The position numbers and the translations under genes are program-made. The notes under the pieces were generated by a model, which was given only the letters and a program-made list of their open reading frames with translations, was not told the DNA's origin and did not search any database. From contig JAIYDW010000143.1 of NCBI GenBank assembly GCA_027487315.1, positions 1-48,749 of the forward strand: 48,749 nt of DNA. The letters run 5' to 3'. Below are positions 26,566 through 34,877 of this stretch, piece after piece (position 1 is the first letter of the stretch; every line of letters starts with the position of its first letter). The DNA is from Verrucomicrobiaceae bacterium. GTDB lineage: Bacteria; Verrucomicrobiota; Verrucomicrobiia; Verrucomicrobiales; Verrucomicrobiaceae.

Positions 26566-27384
26566 TTAGGCGGAAAGGCCTTCGGGGATGCGGGCGGCTT
26601 TGGCTTCGCCGTGGACGGCGTTGGTGGCTGCGTTGACGAGGGCCATGCCTGAGTGGATCGATTCGCCGACCAAGTCATTGAGCCGATTCTTGAAGAAGAA
26701 AAAGAGGAAGAGGCAAGGGATGGCGACGACCAGGCCGCCGAAGGTGGTGAGGAGAGCGACGGAGATGTCACCGGCGAGCGCGGCGGGTTCAGCGCCGCCG
26801 GTCTGGGCCAGGGTGGCGAAGGCGCCGACCATGCCGACGACGGTGCCGAGCAGGCCGAGCATGGGGGAGACTTGAGAGAGCACGCCGAAGTAACCGATCC
26901 ATTTTTGATAGGGTTTGATTTCGATGGTGGCGAAGTCTGCCATGGCATCTTCGACCTGTTCGACACCGAGTTTTTCGTGATCGGTGGCGTCGAAGTGGGG
27001 AAGGGCGAGGGTCATCATGCGACCGAGGAAGGTGGGGCTGCTGGCGGCGACTTCGATGGCGCTGCGGACGCGGCATTGCTGCATGAGTTCGGTGAGCTCG
27101 GCGACGAGAGCCGGGGGTGCGAATTTGCTTTTTGTCAGGGTGATGACGCAGAGAACGCTGAGGCCGATGGCCCCGACAGAGCAGAAGCCGAGGGGGAGCA
27201 TCCAGATGCCGCCGTCGAGGATCCATTTCTCGAGGGTGGTTTTGGCCACGGGCGCTTCCTCGGTGAGGGGCGATTGAGCGGAGGCGGAGATGGCGCTGAG
27301 GGCGAACAGGGTGGCCGTGATGGCGATGGCGGCGAGGCGGGAAGCGCGATGACTGAGGGGCGAGGGTGCGGGAGTCGACGACAT
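26566..27384 (-). CDS. exbB: MotA/TolQ/ExbB proton channel family protein with signal peptide
   Basis: 272 residues. An N-terminal signal-like stretch (LAAIAITATLFALSAISASA, about 17-36) precedes three membrane segments, near 55-80 (GGIWMLPLGFCSVGAIGLSV), 165-185 (VLSQVSPMLGLLGTVVGMV) and 205-230 (ISVALLTTFGGLVVAIPCLF). The motif LGLLGTVVGMVGAF and the Thr/Gly-rich third helix are the family hallmarks of the proton-conducting stator. The extra N-terminal signal peptide is common in Verrucomicrobia/Planctomycetes ExbB proteins. It is first in the operon with two exbD and two TPR genes, starting 242 bp from the divergent isomerase gene. Confidence 0.93.
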   Translation of the reverse strand: MSSTPAPSPLSHRASRLAAIAITATLFALSAISASAQSPLTEEAPVAKTTLEKWILDGGIWMLPLGFCSVGAIGLSVLCVITLTKSKFAPPALVAELTELMQQCRVRSAIEVAASSPTFLGRMMTLALPHFDATDHEKLGVEQVEDAMADFATIEIKPYQKWIGYFGVLSQVSPMLGLLGTVVGMVGAFATLAQTGGAEPAALAGDISVALLTTFGGLVVAIPCLFLFFFFKNRLNDLVGESIHSGMALVNAATNAVHGEAKAARIPEGLSA

Positions 27385-27532
27385 GATGGAGAGGGTGACA
27401 GTGCTTCTGAAAGAAAAGCTCGTAGCTTAGGGATGGTGTCCCGTGTGGGGTGAAATAGGCAAGGGAAAACGAGGAGGGGAGGCGATTTGTTTGGAATTTT
27501 GTCCTTCCAAGCGTTTTTTGACGTTCCAGGGT

Positions 27533-27560
27533 TTGATTTTCTGAGAGTTTACTCTGTAAT
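27533..27560 (+). promoter_or_regulatory. Candidate sigma-70 promoter for the isomerase-like gene
   Basis: TTGATT (27533-27538) and TGTAAT (27555-27560) are separated by 16 nt and lie 66 nt before the ATG at 27626. The spacer is AT-rich compared with the surroundings. No Shine-Dalgarno is seen before the ATG. Confidence 0.35.
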
Positions 27561-27625
27561 AGCGGGCTAAACTCCGGGACGACCCGAAGGTTTCATCGTC
27601 AAATTAGCATCAACCACAAAACACT

Positions 27626-28657
27626 ATGAGTCATTCCCAACCGAAATTGCATAACGCCATGTGGCCTGGACTCGTCGGCAAAGGCGACGGAGAAGGTCAG
27701 GAACCCCCGATCAGCCTGGAGCGGATGCTGGACCTCACGGCCCAAGCGAACGTGAACGGACAGAAGTTTGAGGGCATCGATTACTTCCTGTTTTTGCCAC
27801 ACACGGATCCGAATGCGAGCGATGATGAGTTGAAGCGGATCGCTGACATGATCGCGGGCAAGGGATTTGATGTGGGATCACTGGTGGCTCCAGTTTGGCC
27901 GGGGACGGTAGGTGATTCGGCGATGGGCGATGATGCGTCGCAAGCGAAGTTCCTCGATGCGGTGACGATGGCGTGCCGGATCGCGAAGGTGTTCAACGAG
28001 CATGGCGTGCGGAAGTATGGCGTGATTCGGGTGGACAGTGCGGAGTTTGGGATCGCAAAATGGAAAGAGAATCCGATGGCGAACACGGCGCGGATTGTGG
28101 ACACATTCAAGAAGGCGGCGAAGATCGCTGCGGATCATGGCGAGCGTCTGGCGGCTGAAGGCGAGATTTGCTGGGCGGGGATGCATTCCTGGAAGGACAT
28201 GCTGGACGTGCTGGAAGGGGTGGGGATGCCGGAGGCGTTCGGGTTCCAGGCGGACTTGGCGCACACGTATCTTTACACCCTGGGCTACAATGCTCCTGAG
28301 CATGCGCTGGTGAAAGAGGGCTACTCGGAAGCTGAGTTCTATGCGGCTTATGAGAAGATGACGGATGCGCTGCGTCCTTGGACGATCGACTTCCACGTGG
28401 CTCAAAACGATGGGACGGTGCATGGCGCGGGCAGTCACGATAAGACGGGCAAGCACTGCCCGGCGGATGATGTGAACGGGAAGCTGGACATTGTGAAGTG
28501 CGCTGGCTACTGGCTGAAGGATGCGCCGAGCCGCGGCATCAAGCATATCTGCTGGGATGGGTGCATGTTCCCGAATGCGATGCTGGAGACGGTGGGCACT
28601 TGGAACACGATCCTGGACAAGATGATCCAGGTGCGTGATGCGCATGGTTGGAGCTGA
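27626..28657 (+). CDS. Xylose isomerase-like TIM-barrel (sugar phosphate isomerase/epimerase family)
   Basis: 343 residues of the AP endonuclease 2/xylose isomerase-like superfamily. Likely metal-binding or active-site positions are [12 protein letters not shown] (Glu), [10 protein letters not shown] (Asp, His), [15 protein letters not shown] (His) and [12 protein letters not shown] (Asp). Members act on sugars or inositols as isomerases, epimerases or dehydratases; the substrate cannot be read from sequence. It stands alone between its own candidate promoter and a strong terminator, diverging from exbB. The codon use and regulatory framing suggest good expression. A secreted porin of alginate-export type follows, so a sugar or uronate pathway is possible but unproven. 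Confidence 0.8.
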   Translation: MSHSQPKLHNAMWPGLVGKGDGEGQEPPISLERMLDLTAQANVNGQKFEGIDYFLFLPHTDPNASDDELKRIADMIAGKGFDVGSLVAPVWPGTVGDSAMGDDASQAKFLDAVTMACRIAKVFNEHGVRKYGVIRVDSAEFGIAKWKENPMANTARIVDTFKKAAKIAADHGERLAAEGEICWAGMHSWKDMLDVLEGVGMPEAFGFQADLAHTYLYTLGYNAPEHALVKEGYSEAEFYAAYEKMTDALRPWTIDFHVAQNDGTVHGAGSHDKTGKHCPADDVNGKLDIVKCAGYWLKDAPSRGIKHICWDGCMFPNAMLETVGTWNTILDKMIQVRDAHGWS

Positions 28658-28683
28658 GACTGAGCGCTACTGAAGACTGCGAG

Positions 28684-28716
28684 ACCCCGCTGGCGTGATG
28701 CTGGCGGGGTTTTTTG
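28684..28716 (+). terminator. Rho-independent terminator after the isomerase-like gene
   Basis: ACCCCGC (28684-28690) pairs with GCGGGGT (28704-28710), a 7-bp stem with a 13-nt loop, directly followed by TTTTT. It lies 26 bp after the stop. Confidence 0.85.
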
Positions 28717-28803
28717 TTTGCAATGGAGGATCGCAAATGGGTATCAGGTCGATAGCGAGAGTGTATTTTCGTTTGAGGGAAGGAAGGTCGAATAGAGGGG
28801 AGC

Positions 28804-30093
28804 ATGATTTGGATTTTTCGAACCGGTGTGTTGGTGATGCTGTTGGCTTCGAGTGTTCGGGCGGCAACGGAGGTTGAGGCGTTGCGATGGAATGTGCAGG
28901 TGCGGGCGCGGGGGGAACTGCGGGAGAATGTGTATGATTTTGATGCCAGTCAGAAGGCGGTGACGGATGACTCGTGGTTGCTGCATCGGTTGCGGGTGGG
29001 GTTGGAATGGGAACCGGTGGCGTGGTTGAAGGTGACGGTGCAGGGGCAGGATACGAGGGAGTCGTTTTCGGATCGACCTGATGTACCTTTGCTGAACGGA
29101 GCGGAAGGGGATGATTTTTTTGATTTGAGATTGGCGAGTGTGGAGGTGGGATTGCCTGAGGTGGTGAGTGTGAAGGTGGGGAGGCAGGTGCTGGCGTATG
29201 GCGATGAGCGATTGGTGGGGCCGCTGGAGTGGTTGAACTTTAGCCGGACGTTTGATGCGGTGAAGGTGCGTCACGAAGGTAGTGACTGGTGGGTGGAGGC
29301 GTTTGCATCGAGCGTGGTGCGATTGGACCGGTCGGGGTTCAATCGGTCGGATTGGCTGGGTGGGGACGATAGCCAGGGGCAGATTTTTAGCGGGCTGTAC
29401 TTCAGTTCGAAGCAGGTGTCGTTTCAGACGTCGGATGTGTATGCGTTTCATTTGCATGAGGACGGGGGGACGGACTTTTTGACTGGGGGCGTGAGGATGA
29501 AGGGGGATCCGTTGAAGTTGGCGGGTTGGGATTACACGATCGAGTGGGCGGGTCAGACGGGGGAGGTGAAGGGGCGTGATTTGCGTGCGTTTGCGCATCA
29601 TTTGGAAGGCGGCTACAACTGGCTTCATGCGGGCTGGAAACCTCGACTGGCGCTGGAGTACAGCTACGGGAGTGGGGATCGGGATGCGGGGGATGGGAAG
29701 ACGGGGACGTTTCAGAATTTGTTTCCGACCAATCATCCGCCGTATGGGTTGATGGATGTGTTTTCCTGGCAAAACCAACACAATGCGGTGCTGAGGTTGG
29801 CGGCGCAGCCTCATGAGAAGGTGAAGACGACGCTGGATTGGCACGGCTTCTGGTTGGCGACGACGAGTGATGCGTGGTATCGCGCGAATGGGAAGACGGA
29901 GGTGAGGGGCATTCAGCCAGATGCGCGGCGGTATGCGGGGAGCGAGGTGGATTTGACGATGAATGTGAAGGTGAATTCGCATCTGGATGTGTTGCTGGGT
30001 TACTCGCACTTCTTTCCGGGGAGCTATCTGGCGGACACGGGGGCGGCGGATGATGCGAACTTTGCGTATGTGATGGTGACGTTGAATTTTTGA
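28804..30093 (+). CDS. Alginate-export-family outer membrane beta-barrel porin
   Basis: 429 residues with a signal peptide (GVLVMLLASSVRA, 1-20). The mature chain alternates polar and aromatic/hydrophobic residues as in an outer-membrane beta-barrel (RWNVQVRARGELRENVYDF, LHRLRVGLEWEPVAWLKVTV, VSVKVGRQVLAYGDERLVG) and ends in VMVTLNF, with the terminal Phe typical for barrel insertion. The GRQVLAYGDERLVGPLEW segment is characteristic of AlgE-like alginate export domains, which in many Bacteroidetes/Verrucomicrobia act as generic sugar or anion porins. No alginate genes are nearby. A VOC gene follows after 69 bp. Confidence 0.85.
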   Translation: MIWIFRTGVLVMLLASSVRAATEVEALRWNVQVRARGELRENVYDFDASQKAVTDDSWLLHRLRVGLEWEPVAWLKVTVQGQDTRESFSDRPDVPLLNGAEGDDFFDLRLASVEVGLPEVVSVKVGRQVLAYGDERLVGPLEWLNFSRTFDAVKVRHEGSDWWVEAFASSVVRLDRSGFNRSDWLGGDDSQGQIFSGLYFSSKQVSFQTSDVYAFHLHEDGGTDFLTGGVRMKGDPLKLAGWDYTIEWAGQTGEVKGRDLRAFAHHLEGGYNWLHAGWKPRLALEYSYGSGDRDAGDGKTGTFQNLFPTNHPPYGLMDVFSWQNQHNAVLRLAAQPHEKVKTTLDWHGFWLATTSDAWYRANGKTEVRGIQPDARRYAGSEVDLTMNVKVNSHLDVLLGYSHFFPGSYLADTGAADDANFAYVMVTLNF

Positions 30094-30162
30094 GGCTGGA
30101 TGGCGGGCGAGCGCTGAATTTGCACTTGGCGTTGTTGGGGTGCCGCTCTATGGGATGGGCGC

Positions 30163-30627
30163 ATGATTCATGGGATCGATCATATCAATATTGTGGTGGC
30201 GGACTTGGAGCGGTCGGTGGCGTTTTACACGGAGGTGCTGGGGTTTCGGAAAACGCAGGAGGTGTTCATGGAGGGGGAATGGATTGAGTCGATCGTGGGG
30301 TTGCGCGGGGTGACGGGGCGGGTGGCGTTTGTGGAGCCAGCGGGTGGTGGGTTGAGGATCGAGTTGTTGCAGTATGTGGCGCCGGAAGGGGTGCAATTGG
30401 AGGCGAACTCGGTGGCGAACACGCGGGGGCTGCGGCATCTGGCGTTTCGGGTGACTGGGATCGAGGCGATAGCGGCGCGGTTGCGGGCGGCGGGGGTGAC
30501 GTTGTTTAGTGATCCGGTGCTGGTGCCTGCGGGGATTGTGACGTTTGCGGCGGGGGAGAAGCGGTTGCTGTATTTTTTGGATCCGGATGGGGTGATTTTG
30601 GAGTTGGCGGAGTATGGGACGGTGTGA
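30163..30627 (+). CDS. Glyoxalase/VOC superfamily metalloenzyme
   Basis: 154 residues made of two beta-alpha-beta-beta-beta repeats. The first opens with DHINIVVADLERSVAFYTEVLGF (H7 probable metal ligand), the second with RGLRHLAFRVTGIEAI (His). YFLDPDGVILELAEY supplies the last ligand Glu. This is a one-chain VOC unit similar to lactoylglutathione lyase, methylmalonyl-CoA epimerase or fosfomycin-type enzymes; the sequence alone does not choose between them. It follows the porin gene by 69 bp on the same strand and is the last gene before the 1-kb gene-free stretch. Strong codon bias to G-ending codons matches its neighbours, so it belongs to the core genome. Confidence 0.85.
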   Translation: MIHGIDHINIVVADLERSVAFYTEVLGFRKTQEVFMEGEWIESIVGLRGVTGRVAFVEPAGGGLRIELLQYVAPEGVQLEANSVANTRGLRHLAFRVTGIEAIAARLRAAGVTLFSDPVLVPAGIVTFAAGEKRLLYFLDPDGVILELAEYGTV

Positions 30628-30690
30628 AGGCGGGGGGGAGGTTCGCACTAAGGCACGAAGGGGTGGGGGCTTTGGGAGACTGCGATTTGA

Positions 30691-30732
30691 ATTGGACAGG
30701 ATGGACAGGATTTTGGAGGATTAACAGGATTG
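30691..30732. repeat. CAGGATT-type dispersed intergenic repeat, copy 2
   Basis: ATTGGACAGGATGGACAGGATT is followed by GGAGGATTAACAGGATTGGG (given as two short parts). The 15-mer AGGATTAACAGGATT at 30717-30731 is identical to that in the cdsA-dxr spacer. Confidence 0.6.
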
Positions 30733-30913
30733 GGAGGGGGATGTTGAAGGCGGATGGGGCGGGAGAAGGGACGACCTGTTGCGTATTTGCGTAGGCTCCT
30801 GGGATAGATGAGCGGGCGGTTGGGGACGTGGGTGAAGCGCGCCGTTGTGAGACGACAGCGGGTAGGTGTCGTAGCGTGGGGCGGCGTTGTGGTACGAAGA
30901 CTAGGGGTTGGGG

Positions 30914-31186
30914 TGCGACAGGATGAGCGGGACGTACGACTGGACGTGCGAGGCGTATGACGGGACGGCGGAGTCGTACGACTGGACGAGCGGGGCGTAC
31001 GACGGGACGGTGGAGTCGTACGACTGGACCAGGGGGGCGTACGACTGGACGAGCGGGCCGAACGACAGGACGGCGGGGTCGTACGACTGGACGGGCGGGA
31101 CGTACGACGGGACGGCGGAGTCGTACGACTGGACGAGCGGGGCGTACGACTGGAAGAGCGGGGCGTACGACTGGGACGTGGAGGAA
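30914..31186. repeat. Minisatellite: 12-13 copies of a 21-bp unit
   Basis: The consensus unit begins TACGACTGGACGAGCGGGGC. Clear units start at 30935, 30956, 30977, 30998, 31019, 31040, 31061, 31082, 31103, 31124, 31145 and 31166, with a degenerate one at 30914. Two sub-types, GACTGG- and GACGGG-, tend to alternate. The 10-bp palindrome GTCGTACGAC occurs at 30973, 31015, 31078 and 31120. The unit equals two helical turns. It is not a CRISPR: there are no spacers. In frame it would encode heptads such as YDWTSGA on + or PLVQSYA on -. Confidence 0.9.
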
Positions 31187-31640
31187 ATGGCGTGGTGGGC
31201 CGGGTGAGGCAGAGGGGAGTCTGGGTGGGGTGGCGCGGTCCTGGGGGGAGGCTTACATTGTTGGAGCGGGGGAGCTCGGTGAGTCCGCCGGGGCCTTCCT
31301 GAAGACGCTTTCGCTTTCACAACACTCGGGTGGGTTGAGTCGAGGGGGGGTTTAAGCAGATGGCGCGGGGTGTTGGCTAGGCAAAAGAGGTTGATTAGGT
31401 AAAAAAGTCTGAATGGGACTTGCTGATGGATGGGGAATCCCTATCGTTTGGGGGTATGATTGGGACTTGCGTTGATGGGATTCGAACAGGGTTGATGGGC
31501 CGAGTAGTGGCGAGGCGGAAGACGAAACCAAGCAATGGCCCCACGCGCCGCGCGATTCTACACTCTGTGTTTTTGGGAATTGTCGTCTGAAACCTTGAGT
31601 CAACCCACCACCCTCAGCCCTGGAAAATCACTTCGAGCCT

Positions 31641-34600
31641 ATGCCGACTAAAGAGGAAGAAGACAAATGGCAGAGGGCCGATGACGAGGTGCGGAAGAAT
31701 CTGCCGCCGGGCGTGAAGCTCGTGCGTACGCTAAGGGGGCACACGGACTACGTTGGGCGCATCGCTTGGTCGCCTGACGGGCGGCTACTGGCCTCGCCGT
31801 CGGCGGACATGACCATCCGGCTGTGGGATGTCGAGACGGGGGAGATGTTGCGCACGATGGACGGGCATACAAACATGGTCTGGAGTGTAGCCTTCGATTC
31901 ACTTGGTGGCATGCTAGCTAGCGGATCGAGGGATAAGACGGCCAGACTTTGGAATGTGAAGACGGGGAATTTGATTCACACGCTTAAATCACATGAGGAA
32001 CACGTCACAAGTGTTGTATTTGATCCAGCGGGACGGCAATTGGTCAGTGGAAGTTTTGACGGGACAATAAGGCTTTGGGACGTTGCCAGTGGGCGCCTGC
32101 TCCAGATCGTAAATGCCAATGAGGAGGCAATTCATATTGTAACGTTTGATCCTTCGGGTCACAAGGTTGCGAGCGGAGGTTATGGTGGGATATTCATGAA
32201 GCGTTGGGACGTGACTAGAAGGGAAATGCTCGACGACTTTAAGGTGAATGAGGATGCGGGATCAATTAACAGCGTGGCGTTTGATCCAGTTGGGCGGCAT
32301 TTTGCTAGCGGCTGTGAGGATGATACGATTAGGTTTTGGGATTCAGGGAACGGGCGCTTGGTCCGAACTCTCGAAGGTCATACAGGGGAAGTAAGATGTG
32401 TCGCCTTTTCACCTGATGGGCGGTGCGTTGCGTCAAAGTCAGGGGACGGTTCGATTCGCTTGTGGCGTTCTGACAATGGGGATTGCATGGCAATATTACT
32501 AGAGCCTGCATCAGATGTTTGGCCCCCAGGTCTCGCATTCCACCCGGACCGACCGCTCCTTGCAACTGTCGGATGCGATCCCGGGACAATGAAATACGAG
32601 CAGGGCAGTGAAACTCAACTCCGTGACCGCCTCATTCACATCTACGAACTGGACTTGGACCGCCTCCTCAGTGAGAGGGCTGAGCAGTATGCCCATTACG
32701 TCAATGCCAAGGTGGTGTTGGTGGGGGACACGGGTGTGGGTAAGTCGGGGCTGAGTTTGGTTCTGAATCGCCAGCGGTTTGAGGCCACGGAGTCCACGCC
32801 GGGGCGTCGGGTCTGGACGATGGACAGCCAGGAGGCGCGCACAGCAGCTGATGTACCGCAGACGCGGGAGACGCTGCTGTGGGACATGGCCGGGCAGCCG
32901 GGTTACCGTGTGATTCACCAGCTTCACCTGAATGAAGTGGCGGTGGCTCTGGTGGTGTTTGATGCGCGCAGTGAGACGGACCCACTGGCCGGGGTGCGCC
33001 ACTGGGAGCGTGCCCTGCGTCTGGCGCATCAGCGGCAGGGCGGCTGCGGTGTGCCGATGAAGAAATTCCTCGTCTCCGCCCGCAATGATCGCGGTGTGGT
33101 GTCGGTGAGCAAGGAACGGCTGCAAGCCATGATCGAGGAACATCAGTTCGATGGCTATTTCGAGACCAGCGCCAAGGAAGGCTGGCAGATCGAGCAACTG
33201 CGCAAGGCCATCGCTGAGGGCATTCCCTGGGAGCTGCTGCCGGAGGTTTCATCATCGCAGCTGTTTGCCGACATCAAGGCCTTCCTCGTGGCGGTGAAAG
33301 AGACAGGTCGGCTGCTGGCGCTACCGGATCAGCTCTACGCGGACTTTGTGGCGATCCACTGCGATGCTGAGAAAGAGGTGCCTGACCTTCGGGCGCAGTT
33401 TGACACCTGCATCGGACGGCTGGAGGCGCGCGATCTTATCCGCCGCCTGAGTTTCGGCGGCTACGTTCTACTCCAGCCGGAGCTGTTGGACGCCTACGCC
33501 TCGGCGATGGTGAACACGGCCAAGGAAGAGCCCGACGGCCTTGGCTCCCTGGCGGAGGAGACCGCGCTGGCGGGCAAGTTTTTCGTGCCGAAGGAACAGA
33601 AGGTTGCCGATGCCGGGCAGGAGCAACTGCTGCTCTACGCCACGGTGGAGGAGCTGGTGCGCCACGATCTGGCGCTGCGGGAGAACGCGGATGACGGTCG
33701 CCACCTGGTCTTTCCCTCCCAGTTCAACCGCGACTACGAGGACGCGCCGGAGCCGAAGGGGAAGGCGGTGGCCATCTCCTTTGACGGGCCGGTGCAGAGT
33801 CTCTACGCCACGCTGGCGGTGCGGCTCGGGCATAGCGGCCTGTTCACCGCCCGACGTGCCGAGATGTGGCGAAATGCTGCCGTCTTCACCGCCAAGGCGG
33901 GCGGCAAGTGCGGGTTATTTGTGAATGAGTTCTCCGAGGGCCGGGGGCGCCTCATCCTTTTTTACGACGAGCAGGCCAGCCACGAGACGCGGTTCCATTT
34001 CGAGGAATACGTGCTTGCGCATGCCGCCCGCCGTTCTTTGCAGGACTCGGTGGAACTGGTGCGGTTCTTCGTCTGCGCCAATGGGCACCCAGTGCCGAAT
34101 GATTACGTGAAGCTGCTGCGCGACCAGGGCAAACACACCTTTGATTGCCCCTGCGGCAAAAAGGTGTCCCTGGCCGAGCCGAAGGAGCGCCTCCAGTTCA
34201 AGTCCGAGGTGGAGGCCATGGACAAGACGGCGGACCGTCAGCGGGACTTCGATTCCTTCGTCATGTCCGCCACGGGAGAGGTGAGCACACCCAGCTTCAA
34301 AGCCTGGGCCGGGGGTGATCGCGTGACGCTGGCCATCGTCTTCACCGATGTGGTGGGATCAACTGCGCTCGGCAACGAACTGGGCGACAGCGAGTCGAAC
34401 GAAGTTCGCCGCGCCCACTTCGCCCAAAGCCGCGAGTTGATCGGGAAGCACGAGGGCCGCGAGATCAAGACCATCGGCGACAGCTTCATGGCGGGCTTCA
34501 AGTGCGTGGGCAAGGCGCTCGACTATGCCTGCGCACTGCAAAAGCGCACCGGCCATCCCCGCGTGGAAATCCGCGCTGGTATTCACATCGGGCCGATGTC

Positions 34601-34817
34601 CGTGGAGGAAAACGATGTCTTCGGCGGTGCCGTGAACTTCGCCGCCCGCGTCGTCGGTGCGATCAAAGGCGCAGAGATCTGGCTGAGCGACCGTGCTAAG
34701 AACGATCTCGCCGATCTCGCCGCCAAGCAGCACACCACGCTTGTCTGGGAACGCCATGACGAGGTGGAGATGAAAGGCTTCACCGGACGCCACACGCTGT
34801 GGTCGCTGAAGAAATAA
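31641..34817 (+). CDS. WD40 - Ras/Roc-like GTPase - Zn-knuckle linker - class III adenylate/guanylate cyclase
   Basis: 1058 residues, no signal peptide, cytoplasmic. About 28-340 forms seven WD40 blades (IRLWDVETG, ARLWNVKTG, IRLWDVASG and so on). About 355-530 is a small GTPase: G1 GDTGVGKS (362-369), G3 WDMAGQ (414-419), a G4-like ARNDR and G5-like ETSAK. About 540-800 may be a COR-like/winged-helix region. C812, H816, C836 and C838 form a putative zinc knuckle. About 890-1058 is a class III cyclase with metal Asp903 and Asp947, adenine-selecting Lys943 and Asp992, Asn999 and Arg1003, so an active adenylate cyclase is expected. It is followed after 60 bp by a paralogue with a TIR/SEFIR end. 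A switch in which a propeller senses a cue and GTP state controls cyclase output is inferred. No Shine-Dalgarno precedes the ATG. Confidence 0.9.
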   Translation: MPTKEEEDKWQRADDEVRKNLPPGVKLVRTLRGHTDYVGRIAWSPDGRLLASPSADMTIRLWDVETGEMLRTMDGHTNMVWSVAFDSLGGMLASGSRDKTARLWNVKTGNLIHTLKSHEEHVTSVVFDPAGRQLVSGSFDGTIRLWDVASGRLLQIVNANEEAIHIVTFDPSGHKVASGGYGGIFMKRWDVTRREMLDDFKVNEDAGSINSVAFDPVGRHFASGCEDDTIRFWDSGNGRLVRTLEGHTGEVRCVAFSPDGRCVASKSGDGSIRLWRSDNGDCMAILLEPASDVWPPGLAFHPDRPLLATVGCDPGTMKYEQGSETQLRDRLIHIYELDLDRLLSERAEQYAHYVNAKVVLVGDTGVGKSGLSLVLNRQRFEATESTPGRRVWTMDSQEARTAADVPQTRETLLWDMAGQPGYRVIHQLHLNEVAVALVVFDARSETDPLAGVRHWERALRLAHQRQGGCGVPMKKFLVSARNDRGVVSVSKERLQAMIEEHQFDGYFETSAKEGWQIEQLRKAIAEGIPWELLPEVSSSQLFADIKAFLVAVKETGRLLALPDQLYADFVAIHCDAEKEVPDLRAQFDTCIGRLEARDLIRRLSFGGYVLLQPELLDAYASAMVNTAKEEPDGLGSLAEETALAGKFFVPKEQKVADAGQEQLLLYATVEELVRHDLALRENADDGRHLVFPSQFNRDYEDAPEPKGKAVAISFDGPVQSLYATLAVRLGHSGLFTARRAEMWRNAAVFTAKAGGKCGLFVNEFSEGRGRLILFYDEQASHETRFHFEEYVLAHAARRSLQDSVELVRFFVCANGHPVPNDYVKLLRDQGKHTFDCPCGKKVSLAEPKERLQFKSEVEAMDKTADRQRDFDSFVMSATGEVSTPSFKAWAGGDRVTLAIVFTDVVGSTALGNELGDSESNEVRRAHFAQSRELIGKHEGREIKTIGDSFMAGFKCVGKALDYACALQKRTGHPRVEIRAGIHIGPMSVEENDVFGGAVNFAARVVGAIKGAEIWLSDRAKNDLADLAAKQHTTLVWERHDEVEMKGFTGRHTLWSLKK

Positions 34818-34877
34818 GAACCCGCCGCTGGTGGTTGTTTCATCCACCGATAACCCTGAGGGAATCACCGCAATTTT

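Larger units (their letters stand above)
30628..31640. other. Gene-free accessory spacer
   Basis: About 1 kb without a credible gene. It holds a CAGGATT repeat (30691-30732), the 21-bp tandem repeat array (30914-31186), and AT-richer DNA from about 31370 to 31640 upstream of the first WD40-GTPase gene. That part contains two copies of TGGGACTTGC (31414-31423, 31461-31470), each followed by a TGATGG-like word. Open frames across the array exist on both strands only because 21 is a multiple of three. No tRNA, integrase or transposase is seen. Confidence 0.7.

Noticed and set aside
30914..31186. CRISPR array
   Set aside because: Units are contiguous 21-bp direct repeats with no unique spacers and no cas genes nearby.
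30901..31320. Heptad-repeat ORFs over the 21-bp array on both strands
   Set aside because: A repeat with a length divisible by three leaves frames open by default; no start site, no ribosome site, no non-repeat domain.
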